A stretch of DNA of 64,000 nt from Flavobacteriaceae bacterium PS02337 (GCA_029959285.1 JASCOE010000008.1:1-64000), one strand, 5' to 3'. Positions 43,125-51,880 are shown, counted from the first letter of the stretch. Numbers and translations: made by a program. Notes: a model not told the origin generated them from the sequence alone.

Positions 43125-45290
43125 TTAATTATATTGCTTTGAAGTCTCAACCAAACGAATAAATTCAGCTTTGTAACCTTCGCCATCATTTGAATTTCCT
43201 TGTTTTGCTAATTTCACAATTTCTTCAGAAGATTTGTCAGCGATTAATTTCGAATCTCTTAATTTCAATCCGAACCAAGCTACAGCAGAACTAAATTTCA
43301 TATCGTCACTTGCTTTGTTTAAAGCAACCGATTTGTTTTCAATAACCTGAACCATTTCGATACTTTTTTCGCCGTCAGGTTTTTTATAGCGGAATTTTAT
43401 TGTTGCTAATTCATTACTATAAATATTAGCATTAGTTTCGGTTTTCGTGTATTTTAAAGCATCTGGCTGTTCCGCTAAATAATTGCTTTTTACACCAGCA
43501 GGAATAATTTCATATAAAGCCGTAACGGTATGATTGCTTCCTAATTCTCCAGCATCAATCGCGTCATTTTTAAAATCTTCTGGACGCAATTTTCTGTTTT
43601 CGTAACCAATCAAACGATACGATTGCACTTGTTTTGGGTTGAATTCAATCTGAATTTTTACATCTTTCGCGATAGCAAACATCGAACCTTTAAATTCTTT
43701 ACCTAAAAAACGATTCGCTTCTTGAATATTATCGATATAAGCATAATTTCCGTTTCCTTTATCGGCTAAGATTTCCATTTTACTGTCTTTGTAATTGCCC
43801 ATTCCGTAACCTAAACAAGTTAAGAAAACGCCTGTTTTTCTTTTTTCTTCAATTAGTTTTTCCATATCAGAATTAGAAGAACTTCCCACGTTAAAATCGC
43901 CGTCAGTTGCTAGAATGACACGATTATTTCCGCCTTTGATGAAATTTTCTGTTGCCGTTTTATATGCCAGTTCGATTCCTGCGCCGCCCGCTGTACTTCC
44001 GCCAGATTGCAATTTATCTAAGGCGTCAATAATTGTTTTTTTCTCATCTCCAGAAGTCGGAGGTAAAACCATTCCGGCCGCGCCCGCATAAACTACAATT
44101 GCCACTTTGTCTTTTGATCTTAATTCATTCACTAAAATTTTCAAAGATTGTTTTAATAAAGGCAATTTATTCATGTCGCTCATAGAACCGGAAACGTCAA
44201 TTAAGAAAACAAGGTTGGAAGCAGGCAAATCTTCAGTCGGAATATTTTTTCCTTGTAAACCAATTTTTAAAATTTTATTATTTGGATTCCAAGGAGAATC
44301 GCTCACTTCTGTATTGATAGAAAACGGATGTTCATTTTTTGGCTGCGGATAAGTGTATTTGAAAAAATTAACCATTTCTTCTACACGAACCGCATCTTTA
44401 GGAACTTGCTGACCATTGTTTAAAAAACGTCTAATATTCGTGTAAGAAGCATTGTCAACATCGATAGAAAAAGTCGAAAGCGGTGCTGTTTTTGGACTTT
44501 CAAAAGCATTTTCAACAAAAGTATCATAGTCTTCCTGAGTTGGTTCAGTCGGAATTGGCATGATATTTAATTTTTTGTCTAATTCTTTTTCAGAAAGATT
44601 TTTGTAAAGTTCATTTTTAGTTGAAATTACAACAACGCCATTTGAAGCTTTACTTCCATAAATTGAAGTTGCCGCTTGGTCTTTTAAAACCGAAACATTA
44701 TCAATGTCATTCGGATTAATTTTTGCCATTTGATTGGCTTTTGCAGGAACTCCGTCAATAATGTATAAAGGTTCATTTTTTGGAGAAACTGAAGCTACAC
44801 CACGAATGGCAACAGTTGGACTTGGCATTGCAGCATATCCCATATTATTAGAAACCTGAATTCCGGCTACTTTTCCTTGAAGTGCTTTTGCTGTCTCTTT
44901 TTTTTCTTTTCTTTTTTCGGCGCGTGCATAACTTCGGTCTTCGTATTCAGAATTACTTCTTCCGTAACCTACAACTACAACTTCGTTTAAAGTTTGTTGT
45001 GCGGATCGCATTTTTATGTTAATGATATTAGAATCTTGTACATATTGTCTTTGCGAATCGTATCCGATAAAAGTAAAGACCAAAAGATCGCCCTTTTTAG
45101 CTGGAATGCTGTATTGTCCATCAAAGTTAGTAACGGCATTTGTCTTTGATGTCTGATTGAAAATATTTACACCTGGAAGCGGTTGTTTTGTTTCATCTGA
45201 AACGATTCCAGAAATGGTTCTTTCTTGTGCCATACTTACGAAACATATAAGCATAGCAATGGCTGATGAAATAAGTTTTAGACTTTTCAT
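43125..45290 (-). CDS. Secreted CarboxypepD-reg / plug / vWA protein
   Basis: The 721-residue protein has a signal peptide (1-21), a CarboxypepD-reg-like domain (about 25-95), a TonB-receptor plug domain (about 98-225, including PLYIIDGVPAK and SVLKDQAATSIYGSKASNG), and a von Willebrand A domain with an intact MIDAS (D365, S367, S369 in DVSGSMS) and a YfbK-type C-terminal region. It lacks a beta-barrel, so the plug stands alone. The vWA part would bind a protein ligand through a metal ion in the periplasm or at the outer membrane. Its neighbours are an ECF sigma factor and a plug-bearing anti-sigma-like protein, probably in one transcript. This unusual set is discussed in findings. Confidence 0.88.
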   Translation of the reverse strand: MKSLKLISSAIAMLICFVSMAQERTISGIVSDETKQPLPGVNIFNQTSKTNAVTNFDGQYSIPAKKGDLLVFTFIGYDSQRQYVQDSNIINIKMRSAQQTLNEVVVVGYGRSNSEYEDRSYARAEKRKEKKETAKALQGKVAGIQVSNNMGYAAMPSPTVAIRGVASVSPKNEPLYIIDGVPAKANQMAKINPNDIDNVSVLKDQAATSIYGSKASNGVVVISTKNELYKNLSEKELDKKLNIMPIPTEPTQEDYDTFVENAFESPKTAPLSTFSIDVDNASYTNIRRFLNNGQQVPKDAVRVEEMVNFFKYTYPQPKNEHPFSINTEVSDSPWNPNNKILKIGLQGKNIPTEDLPASNLVFLIDVSGSMSDMNKLPLLKQSLKILVNELRSKDKVAIVVYAGAAGMVLPPTSGDEKKTIIDALDKLQSGGSTAGGAGIELAYKTATENFIKGGNNRVILATDGDFNVGSSSNSDMEKLIEEKRKTGVFLTCLGYGMGNYKDSKMEILADKGNGNYAYIDNIQEANRFLGKEFKGSMFAIAKDVKIQIEFNPKQVQSYRLIGYENRKLRPEDFKNDAIDAGELGSNHTVTALYEIIPAGVKSNYLAEQPDALKYTKTETNANIYSNELATIKFRYKKPDGEKSIEMVQVIENKSVALNKASDDMKFSSAVAWFGLKLRDSKLIADKSSEEIVKLAKQGNSNDGEGYKAEFIRLVETSKQYN

Positions 45291-45361
45291 GATAATAAGT
45301 TTTAAGAATTAATGTTCTGATTTAGCTTTGTCAATGCTGCAGACTTTGACAAAGCTTGAGA

Positions 45362-46324
45362 TTATTTTTTTGGAGCTGGTTTTCCGTTTTTGGTGGTAAT
45401 TATAACAACTCCTTTTTTTCCTTTTTCGCCATATTTTTCAGTAGCTTCAAGGTCTTGCAAAATGGTTATGGTTTTTATTTCTTGTCGATCTAAAGGCGCA
45501 TACGGGCTCGTCGGATTCTTTCCAAATAAATCATTTTCAGAATAATAAATGCCGTCAATAATGTATAAAGGTTCATCTAAAACCATTAAAGAGTCGACAT
45601 TTTCAGGTTCTAAATTCGAGATTTCGCCTTGCATCATTTTATCTCTTTTAGCGTCGTCGCTATGCGCCATTGCTCTTCCGTTAAGAATTACCAAAGGAGC
45701 ACTTTTTTTAGCTTTTTGTGCATTTTTATCAGCAAAAGCAACACGTGCAGATTCTTTTTCAGCTTTTCTTAAGTAACCAGATTCTGATCCGATTTCCTTT
45801 TTAGAAATGATGTTGTTATCTTCTTCAAGAGCTTCTTCTGTTACAGGTGCTGCAGCGATAATAGCGTCTGGTGCACTAATTTTTGAAACTGGTGCAGATT
45901 GTACCAATTCTGCATTTGGTGCAATAGTTTCTTGAATAGCAACTCTATCTTTATTTTTGCTGTTGTTTTCTAAAATTTTAACCGCTTCTTCGTTAGAAAC
46001 AATTCCAGAGCTTGAAGACGGAGCTATATTTTTTTGATCTAAAACTGGTGCTTGAGATTTTTCTGTTTCTTGAATAACCACTTTTGGAGTTTCCGTAACT
46101 ACTTCTTTCTCTGAATGCAAAAATTGAGAACCTAAAGAAATCAGTAAAAGAAGAGAAGCGGCAACAGCAATTTTTTTCCATAAAGCGATTGTTTTTTTAT
46201 CTTCTTTTTTGTCTAGTTTTTCTTCAACACGCGACCAGACCTTTTCCATTCCGGGAAAGTCTTTAAACTCCGCATTTTGCGAAGCTTCTTTTATTTTATC
46301 GAATAATTTATCTTGATTGTCCAT
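45362..46324 (-). CDS. Anti-sigma-like membrane protein with C-terminal plug domain
   Basis: This is a 320-residue single-pass protein. A short cytoplasmic N-terminus (about 1-48) could bind the sigma factor, a membrane helix (about 50-67) follows, then a long low-complexity linker and a C-terminal plug-like domain (about 245-315) with EPLYIIDGIYYS and TILQDLEATEKYGEKGKKG. The gene begins 2 bases after the sigma gene and ends 72 bases before the vWA gene. It is an unusual anti-sigma factor: most flavobacterial ones have FecR domains. The N-terminus shows no obvious ASD motif, so the anti-sigma role is inferred mainly from context. Confidence 0.75.
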   Translation of the reverse strand: MDNQDKLFDKIKEASQNAEFKDFPGMEKVWSRVEEKLDKKEDKKTIALWKKIAVAASLLLLISLGSQFLHSEKEVVTETPKVVIQETEKSQAPVLDQKNIAPSSSSGIVSNEEAVKILENNSKNKDRVAIQETIAPNAELVQSAPVSKISAPDAIIAAAPVTEEALEEDNNIISKKEIGSESGYLRKAEKESARVAFADKNAQKAKKSAPLVILNGRAMAHSDDAKRDKMMQGEISNLEPENVDSLMVLDEPLYIIDGIYYSENDLFGKNPTSPYAPLDRQEIKTITILQDLEATEKYGEKGKKGVVIITTKNGKPAPKK

Positions 46325-46326
46325 GA

Positions 46327-46863
46327 CTATTTTGCTTTTTGATAATACAGTTTATTAACCAGTTCTTTCAATTTGGTCTTTGCGGCATTCAATTGTGATT
46401 TTGATGTGCCTTCGGAGATCTTCAGCATTTCGGCTATTTCTTTATGTCCGTAACCTTCAATAACAAAAAGATTAAAAACAGTTTTACAGCCGTCAGGAAT
46501 ATGGTTTAATAAATTAAGTAAATCTTCTTCTTCTAATGTATTTAATTCGTCGACAGAAGGTTGCGAAAGCAATTTCACATCATCGAGATACATATTAAAG
46601 TTGGTTGCTTTTCTAATTGTCGCCAAACAATGGTTTACAGTTATTCTTCTTGCCCAAGCTTCAAAAGCGTATGCTTCTTTTAACTGATCTAGTTTGGTGA
46701 AAATGGTAAAGAATGCATCGGCCAAAGCTTCTTCAATTTCTTCTTCCTTTTTTAAATATCTTTTGCAAAGGCGGTACAACTTCGGCGCCATGTATTCGTA
46801 CACCTCGCGCTGTGCATCGCGGTGCATTTTTTTACAGTTTGCTATTTGAGTCTCGTTTATCAC
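46327..46863 (-). CDS. ECF sigma-70 factor
   Basis: The 178-residue protein has sigma region 2 (about 22-90, with YEYMAPKLYRLCKRYL and AYAFEAWARRITVNHC) and region 4 (about 120-170, with a helix-turn-helix HKEIAEMLKISEGTSKSQL). Region 1.1 and region 3 are missing, as in ECF sigmas. The anti-sigma-like gene starts 2 bases after it. A direct guess at target promoters is not possible. Confidence 0.9.
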   Translation of the reverse strand: MINETQIANCKKMHRDAQREVYEYMAPKLYRLCKRYLKKEEEIEEALADAFFTIFTKLDQLKEAYAFEAWARRITVNHCLATIRKATNFNMYLDDVKLLSQPSVDELNTLEEEDLLNLLNHIPDGCKTVFNLFVIEGYGHKEIAEMLKISEGTSKSQLNAAKTKLKELVNKLYYQKAK

Positions 46864-46931
46864 AATTGTTCTTTTTTATATAGAGAGATAAAAAGATAAA
46901 AAGGTTGGGAAGGTTGAAAAAAAATATTTTT

Positions 46932-46966
46932 TTAAGGTTCAGAGATGCAAAGGTTCAAAGGTTTTT
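46932..46966. repeat. GGTTCTGAG half-element
   Basis: AAGGTTCAGAGATGCAAAGG and related words match one arm of the GGTTCTGAG/CTTAGAACC palindromes, with no inverted partner. It lies between the sigma gene and the next gene on the same strand. Confidence 0.5.
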
Positions 46967-47019
46967 ATTCTAGGCGCAATGCAGTGCGTCTTCTCGTAAT
47001 ATATTGATAATCTGATTTT

Positions 47020-47673
47020 TTATTCTCCCAAACAAATATCATTATAAAATTCTACAATTTCTTTAATATCTTCGAAAAGCCATTTATCGCCTTTTAGTTT
47101 TTTAACGATGAAATCACAGTCAGCGAAAACTTTAGAAGTGTTTTTTCTCCAAGAATTTACGACACCACAGTTTAAACAAGTCGGATATTTGTCTTTTGGT
47201 TTTTTTATATAATAAAATGTAGAAGGTTCGCTTACAGAAATATTAGATAATTGAGCTTGTTGTCCTAATTGTGATTTTAAACCTGGATTTAAAGAATTGT
47301 CAGGTCGATCGTCGTACGGATTATAAATCATATCTGTAAGACTAAAATCTGATCCTATTTTTTTATATAAAGTAGCTTCACCTTTGGTAATTATTTCCAC
47401 CAATTTTGGTTTATCTATTGAAGTTAGTTTTACATATTCGAAAGTTCGAGTTGAACCGAAATCAATGAATGTGATTTTTTTTACGAATTCTTCGTCCCAA
47501 GTATCGGGTTTGTCTTCTGGAAGAACTTTAAATTTTATTTTATTGAATTTTAAATAAGCAAATCCTTCAATAGAATCTCCGTCTTTAAAGTAAATTACCG
47601 CTTCCTGCTTTTGAGAATAGCTTTTAAGGCAAATTAAAAATAAAATAAATACGATTTTGTAAAGTTGTTTCAT
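47020..47673 (-). CDS. Secreted protein of unknown function
   Basis: The 217 residues start with a signal peptide (about 1-18, KQLYKIVFILF... YSQ). The mature protein opens with a beta-strand pattern (VIYFKDGDSIEGFAYLKFNKIKF) followed by mixed strands and a single Cys pair near CLNCGV. No family is recognised. Translation from 47673 rather than from 47715 is preferred, because the extra residues are basic and come before the signal. It is on the minus strand between two repeats. Confidence 0.68.
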   Translation of the reverse strand: MKQLYKIVFILFLICLKSYSQKQEAVIYFKDGDSIEGFAYLKFNKIKFKVLPEDKPDTWDEEFVKKITFIDFGSTRTFEYVKLTSIDKPKLVEIITKGEATLYKKIGSDFSLTDMIYNPYDDRPDNSLNPGLKSQLGQQAQLSNISVSEPSTFYYIKKPKDKYPTCLNCGVVNSWRKNTSKVFADCDFIVKKLKGDKWLFEDIKEIVEFYNDICLGE

Positions 47674-47739
47674 TCGTGGGTTTTGGTTTCTTTTTTGTTG
47701 CAAATTTGTTTGCAAAAATTCTTTCGTTTTCTATAGCTG

Positions 47740-47828
47740 TAGAGACACACCGCAGTACGTCTAACGTCACGTAAACCAATCTGTGTCGACAATCTTTGCG
47801 TAGACGCACTGCGGTGCGTCTCTACATT
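47740..47828. repeat. GTAGAGACGCACTGCGGTGCG palindrome
   Basis: GTAGAGACACACCGCAG on the left is inverted as CTGCGGTGCGTCTCTAC on the right with a mixed centre that has its own short hairpin. A piece of the same words (GCAATGCAGTGCGTCTTC) lies at 46976-46993. Confidence 0.75.
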
Positions 47829-47883
47829 ATATTGTAATCGAAATATCTTTCGATCAGTTGATTTTTTATTTTTTAAATAGTTT

Positions 47884-48381
47884 TTAAGATATTTGATATT
47901 TTTCTATATCCTTTTTTAGAACATCAAACCAAAAATCATATTTGCTATAAAAACCAAGACAGTCTTGAATCGAATTTAATTTTTCTAATTCTGGTAATAT
48001 ATAATTTTCAAAATTTATCTTGAATTCCTCAATAAAATGATTTAAATCATCTGTTGTTTTTAATATATAACCGGAATGATTTCTGAAAGAATGTTTTTTT
48101 CTATGTTCAGGTAAATATGCACCTTCTCGAATCGTAGCTGTCGAATCATAACATGAAGGTTTTTTATTCTTACCTATTTTTGCCTTCAAAACGATTGCTA
48201 CATTGAAACAAAAATTGACATCTTCTTTAGTATTCCAGGAAAAATTTTGTAGGTTAATTAAAGTGTAAAATTCTCCTTTGTCTTTCCACCAAGTCTGACC
48301 GCTAGTTTTGAAGCCAAAATTCTTAAGGGTTGGTTTTAAATAAGTTTTTATAAATTCCAGTTGTTTTTCTTTTGCATTCAT
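47884..48381 (-). CDS. DUF4304 domain protein
   Basis: The 165-residue protein matches the DUF4304 pattern: a helical start, then FGFKTSGQTWWKDKGEFYTLINLQN (about 22-46) with alternating strands, and a C-terminal helical part. The function is unknown; some members appear as immunity-like partners, but no toxin is adjacent. There is no signal peptide. It stops 7 bases before the next ORF, so the two may be one transcript. Confidence 0.72.
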   Translation of the reverse strand: MNAKEKQLEFIKTYLKPTLKNFGFKTSGQTWWKDKGEFYTLINLQNFSWNTKEDVNFCFNVAIVLKAKIGKNKKPSCYDSTATIREGAYLPEHRKKHSFRNHSGYILKTTDDLNHFIEEFKINFENYILPELEKLNSIQDCLGFYSKYDFWFDVLKKDIEKYQIS

Positions 48382-48388
48382 TATAAAT

Positions 48389-49225
48389 CTATTTTATGGG
48401 TAAGCTCAACTTATAAATCTTAGTTTCTAAAACTTCCGTGTCATTATCTTCACAAAGTAAAAACTCAATTTTATTATTTTCTTTTTTGTAGAAAGTCAAA
48501 CCTTCAAATTTGTTTGTGGAAGTTATTTTTTGTGTAAAATCGATTTTCATGGTTTTAAGGTCAATTCTACCGATAAAACTTCCTAAGATTTCACCATCAT
48601 CATAAGTCGATTTTGTGTCTTCGGCGGTTGAAAGGAAATAGATTTTATCGTCTACCAAAATAGCGTCGGTAAAACTAGAACGAACGCCTTTTATTTTTGG
48701 AAGTTTATAATTGACAGAAATCAAGGCAAATTCTTGGTCTAACTTTTTGGCGTGAATGGTAAAAATCGTGTTTTTGTTAGAAACGCCATTTCCACGATTG
48801 AATAAATACCAGTTTTCTCCATCGAAAATAGCGCCTTCCAGATTGAAATCTTCTGGTTTTATTTCGCCGAAACTTTGCATTAAACCATAAATGTCAACCA
48901 AATTGTTTTTCTGTAAAACAGTTTTAGATTTAATATCAAACTCAATCATTTTGTTTCGGTTTTCGGTAGAACCAGAACCAAAAACATAAAGTGTATCGTT
49001 ATGATGCGTTAAAGATTCAAAATCTGGTTTTAAGTTTTTCGGAATATTTTGCGTCGGATTGTCAATTAAAGCGTGTTGTTGCAATTGCTGATTTTGCATA
49101 TTGTATTCGTATAAGAATCCGCTGTTGTCGCCAATTACATAAAGTGCGTCGTTATTATAAAATAATCCTGATGCCGAACCGATTCCGATGATTTGAAATA
49201 ATATTTCTAAAGTGAATTTTTCCAT
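48389..49225 (-). CDS. Beta-propeller-like protein of unknown function
   Basis: The 278-residue protein has a repeated strand pattern every 40 to 45 residues (for example ALYVIGDNSGFLYEY, TLYVFGSGS, NWYLFNRGNG, KIYFLSTAED and the late FEGLTFYKKENN), which suggests a six-bladed propeller. There is no signal peptide or catalytic motif I can recognise. It is 7 bases upstream of the DUF4304 gene and 26 bases from the next minus-strand gene. Confidence 0.6.
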   Translation of the reverse strand: MEKFTLEILFQIIGIGSASGLFYNNDALYVIGDNSGFLYEYNMQNQQLQQHALIDNPTQNIPKNLKPDFESLTHHNDTLYVFGSGSTENRNKMIEFDIKSKTVLQKNNLVDIYGLMQSFGEIKPEDFNLEGAIFDGENWYLFNRGNGVSNKNTIFTIHAKKLDQEFALISVNYKLPKIKGVRSSFTDAILVDDKIYFLSTAEDTKSTYDDGEILGSFIGRIDLKTMKIDFTQKITSTNKFEGLTFYKKENNKIEFLLCEDNDTEVLETKIYKLSLPIK

Positions 49226-49251
49226 GAAAATGTTGTTTTGAAGTCTTTTTA

Positions 49252-49905
49252 TTAGCGTGACTTTATCTTTTTAAATGTATTGTTTTTTTCTGCTTCTGAA
49301 GTTATTTTTTCGAGAGTGTCAATTAATTGTTTGCTCTTCAAGTTGGTGTTATGCTTATAATTTATATTGAATGTTCCAGAATCATCTTTCTCTTTCATCT
49401 GGAAAGAGTTAAATTCTTTTTCAATTATTTTATTTTTAATAATTAGTTTAAAACTCTGTACTCCTGAGTGATCGACTAATAAAGTGCATTTTACTTCTTT
49501 AAAATTTTCATAAGGATAGTATTCAAATTCTTTAAATTTTTCTTTTTCTAGTTTTTTTTGATTTGAAAAATAAATTTTCCAAAATTCATCATCGGAAACG
49601 ATAACTTCTGAAAATTCCCAGCAATAATTTATCTTAGTTAAAAGAGTTTTTCTGTCTTTTTTATAAAAGATATAAATTGATGGATTGATTTGGTTGTCAT
49701 CGCAAATTTCATTCCCGTCTGCATCAAAATCCAAATGACAACCAACACAATAATTTTTATATACACAAATGTTATCTGTTTTTTGATTTTGTAATTTCTT
49801 TATATAATTAGAAACTATTTCATTTAACCCATTTTTTTGATTAGTCTGAGCGTTTCCAAAAAGATTTAAGAATAGGATAAATAAGAAAAGAATTCTTTTA
49901 GTCAT
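49252..49905 (-). CDS. Secreted protein of unknown function
   Basis: The 217-residue protein starts with a signal peptide (about 1-19, MTKRILFLFILF... NAQ). It contains a short CX6CVGC-like stretch (NICVYKNYCVGCHLDFD, about 46-62) and later an acidic and lysine-rich part. No family is recognised. It heads a run of four minus-strand unknown genes. A modular hairpin lies in front of it. Confidence 0.65.
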   Translation of the reverse strand: MTKRILFLFILFLNLFGNAQTNQKNGLNEIVSNYIKKLQNQKTDNICVYKNYCVGCHLDFDADGNEICDDNQINPSIYIFYKKDRKTLLTKINYCWEFSEVIVSDDEFWKIYFSNQKKLEKEKFKEFEYYPYENFKEVKCTLLVDHSGVQSFKLIIKNKIIEKEFNSFQMKEKDDSGTFNINYKHNTNLKSKQLIDTLEKITSEAEKNNTFKKIKSR

Positions 49906-49952
49906 TATGAATTTTTGAAATTTTTAAAAAGTTCTTTTGAAAACGAACGCCT

Positions 49953-50094
49953 AGCCCTGATAGAAATGGAAATACTTTGAAAAGAAATTGAATTTTTTCT
50001 TGCCAGAACAAAGCCACCAGCGGAAGCTCTTGTTATGGCTTTAGAAAAAAGCAATTTATTGAAAAGTATTGCAATGAATAGCAGGAATTTGCTT
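49953..50094 (+). repeat. Modular flavobacterial hairpin, copy C
   Basis: It has the outer frame AGCCCTGATAGAAATGGAAA ... GAATAGCAGGAATTTGCTT and an inner 40-nt module (50001-50040) that begins TTGCCAGAAC and ends TATGGC. The inner module is shared with the copy at 62334-62476. It lies between two divergent genes. Confidence 0.7.
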
Positions 50095-50132
50095 CGTAAA
50101 ATTAGTATATTTATGATATAAAATTTGAAAAT

Positions 50133-51011
50133 ATGAAGTCAATAGATCCAAAAGATTTTAGAGTTGTAGATAAAATTAAATTAAAGAAGATTCCAACTCT
50201 TTTAAATATCGATGCTGATGATGATGAAAAGGAAGATAAACTGGAAAAGGTAAAAGATAAACTAAGCGATTTGCAAGATGTGATGTATGCGCATAATAAA
50301 TATTCGGTTTTAATATGCCTGCAAGGAATGGATACTTCTGGAAAAGATAGTTTGGTTCGAGAGGTTTTTAAAGAATTTAATCCGCGTGGAGTAGTGGTGC
50401 ATAGTTTTAAAACGCCAAATTCAACTGAATTGGAACACGATTATTTATGGCGTCATTATATTGCGCTTCCAGAAAAAGGAAAATTTGCGATTTTTAATAG
50501 AACGCATTATGAAAATGTTTTGGTAACGCGTGTGCATCCTGAATTTATTCTAGCCGAGAATTTACCTGGAATTAATTCGGTTGACGATATTAAACCTAAA
50601 TTTTGGGAAAAGAGAATTGATCAAATCAATAATTTTGAAAAACATATTGCCGAAAACGGAACTATTGTAATGAAGTTCTTTTTGCATTTGAGTAAAGACG
50701 AACAAAAAAGCCGTTTATTACGCCGTTTAGAAGAAGGAAAACACAATTGGAAATTTTCGCCCGGAGATTTGAAAGAACGCGAACATTGGGATGAATGCCA
50801 GGAATATTATGAAGAAGCTATTAATCAAACTTCTAAAGAACATGCGCCGTGGTACGTTATTCCTGCCGACGATAAAGATATGGCGCGTTATATTGTAGCC
50901 AAAATTATCTGGGAAGAATTGAAACAATATACCGATATTCAGGTTCCGCCTTTAGACAAAGAAATTCTAGATAATTTTGATGTTTACAAAAAGACGTTGG
51001 AGAAAAGTTAA
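50133..51011 (+). CDS. ppk2: Polyphosphate kinase 2 (PPK2)
   Basis: PPK2 uses polyphosphate to phosphorylate nucleotides, or the reverse. The 292 residues include Walker A QGMDTSGKDS (64-73), the following DxxRxxxxxFNPRG region, and Walker B with the lid signature FNRTHYENVLVTR (121-133). It appears to be a single-domain PPK2 (class I or III), acting on NDP or NMP; which substrate class cannot be settled by eye. It is divergent from the unknown minus-strand run and ends at a terminator. Confidence 0.9.
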   Translation: MKSIDPKDFRVVDKIKLKKIPTLLNIDADDDEKEDKLEKVKDKLSDLQDVMYAHNKYSVLICLQGMDTSGKDSLVREVFKEFNPRGVVVHSFKTPNSTELEHDYLWRHYIALPEKGKFAIFNRTHYENVLVTRVHPEFILAENLPGINSVDDIKPKFWEKRIDQINNFEKHIAENGTIVMKFFLHLSKDEQKSRLLRRLEEGKHNWKFSPGDLKEREHWDECQEYYEEAINQTSKEHAPWYVIPADDKDMARYIVAKIIWEELKQYTDIQVPPLDKEILDNFDVYKKTLEKS

Positions 51012-51059
51012 ATTAGATAATGTATCAATTTGATAATTAGAGAATTTTTATAAATGAAT

Positions 51060-51098
51060 AAACCCGACAAATTGCTAAAATTTGTCGGGTTTGTTTTT
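51060..51098 (+). terminator. Terminator of ppk2
   Basis: A stem of AACCCGACAAATT / AATTTGTCGGGTT followed by a T-rich tail. Confidence 0.88.
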
Positions 51099-51123
51099 TG
51101 GTTAGGATTTTAGTTTTATAAAA

Positions 51124-51160
51124 TAAAAAAAACCGACAGACTATGCGATCTGTCGGCTTT
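51124..51160 (-). terminator. Terminator of the outer membrane protein gene
   Basis: A stem of CCGACAGA / TCTGTCGG with a T-run on the minus strand, 37 bases after the gene. It is back to back with the ppk2 terminator. Confidence 0.85.
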
Positions 51161-51196
51161 TATCCAAAAACAAAATAATAAATTTAAACCTATTTT

Positions 51197-51718
51197 TTAT
51201 AGTTTAAAACCATAAGCAACACGTAACGCTACTTGATTGGTTCTAAAATCGTGGTAATCTTCATAACGTACACTCAGGTCGATATATTTGTTAGCATATC
51301 CAATTCCTGGCGCCCATAAAAAAGTTGTGTTGTTGTACCCATTTGTTACTGCAAAACCAGCACCAACTTCTCCTAAAACATAAAATTGATCTTCCCAAAC
51401 AAAGGCTTTAAAACCTGCTTTGGCTGGAATAAATCCAAGATCTTTAATGTCATTTCCTGCGGCATCTTTTTTGCCGTTAAATAAATTTGTAAATCCTGTT
51501 GTTAAGGTTAATGATGTTTTTTTAGATAAATCGTACTGTAAACGTACATCTCCACCAAGTGCCCAATCGTAATCGTTGTCAGTTGGAAGTCCACCGTTTA
51601 CTCCAAATCCTAATCTAAATCCTTGATCGTAGTTTGTTGCTTCTGTTTCTTGAGCGAAAGTTGTGTTAGAGAATAAAAAAGCAAAAGCAGCTAGGCAAAT
51701 AATCTGTAATTTTTTCAT
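51197..51718 (-). CDS. Outer membrane beta-barrel protein
   Basis: The 173-residue protein has a signal peptide (1-22, ending NTTFA). The mature part is a small eight-stranded barrel pattern, with alternating strands such as GFRLGFGVNGGLP, WALGGDVRLQYDL and a late C-terminal strand ending with a terminal aromatic-like tail (VALRVAYGFKL). It resembles OmpA-like or OprF-like small barrels of PRTRC/outer membrane family in Bacteroidota. The function is unknown. Monocistronic. Confidence 0.82.
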   Translation of the reverse strand: MKKLQIICLAAFAFLFSNTTFAQETEATNYDQGFRLGFGVNGGLPTDNDYDWALGGDVRLQYDLSKKTSLTLTTGFTNLFNGKKDAAGNDIKDLGFIPAKAGFKAFVWEDQFYVLGEVGAGFAVTNGYNNTTFLWAPGIGYANKYIDLSVRYEDYHDFRTNQVALRVAYGFKL

Positions 51719-51880
51719 GGCTTATAATTTTGAATTATTAATAATGTAAAAGTAAAACGGAGGCAAAGGCAGATTGTTATACAATTTTTAAAAATCTTTA
51801 TATAATATTGAGTTCATCTTAAATTTGTCTTAAAATCAGGATATATTTTTGTTGATAGGATAGAATTCGAAGCTTCTAAC

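Noticed and set aside
47624-47809. 61-residue minus-strand open frame
   Set aside because: It overlaps the signal-peptide end of the secreted protein and the GTAGAGACGC palindrome, with no start context.
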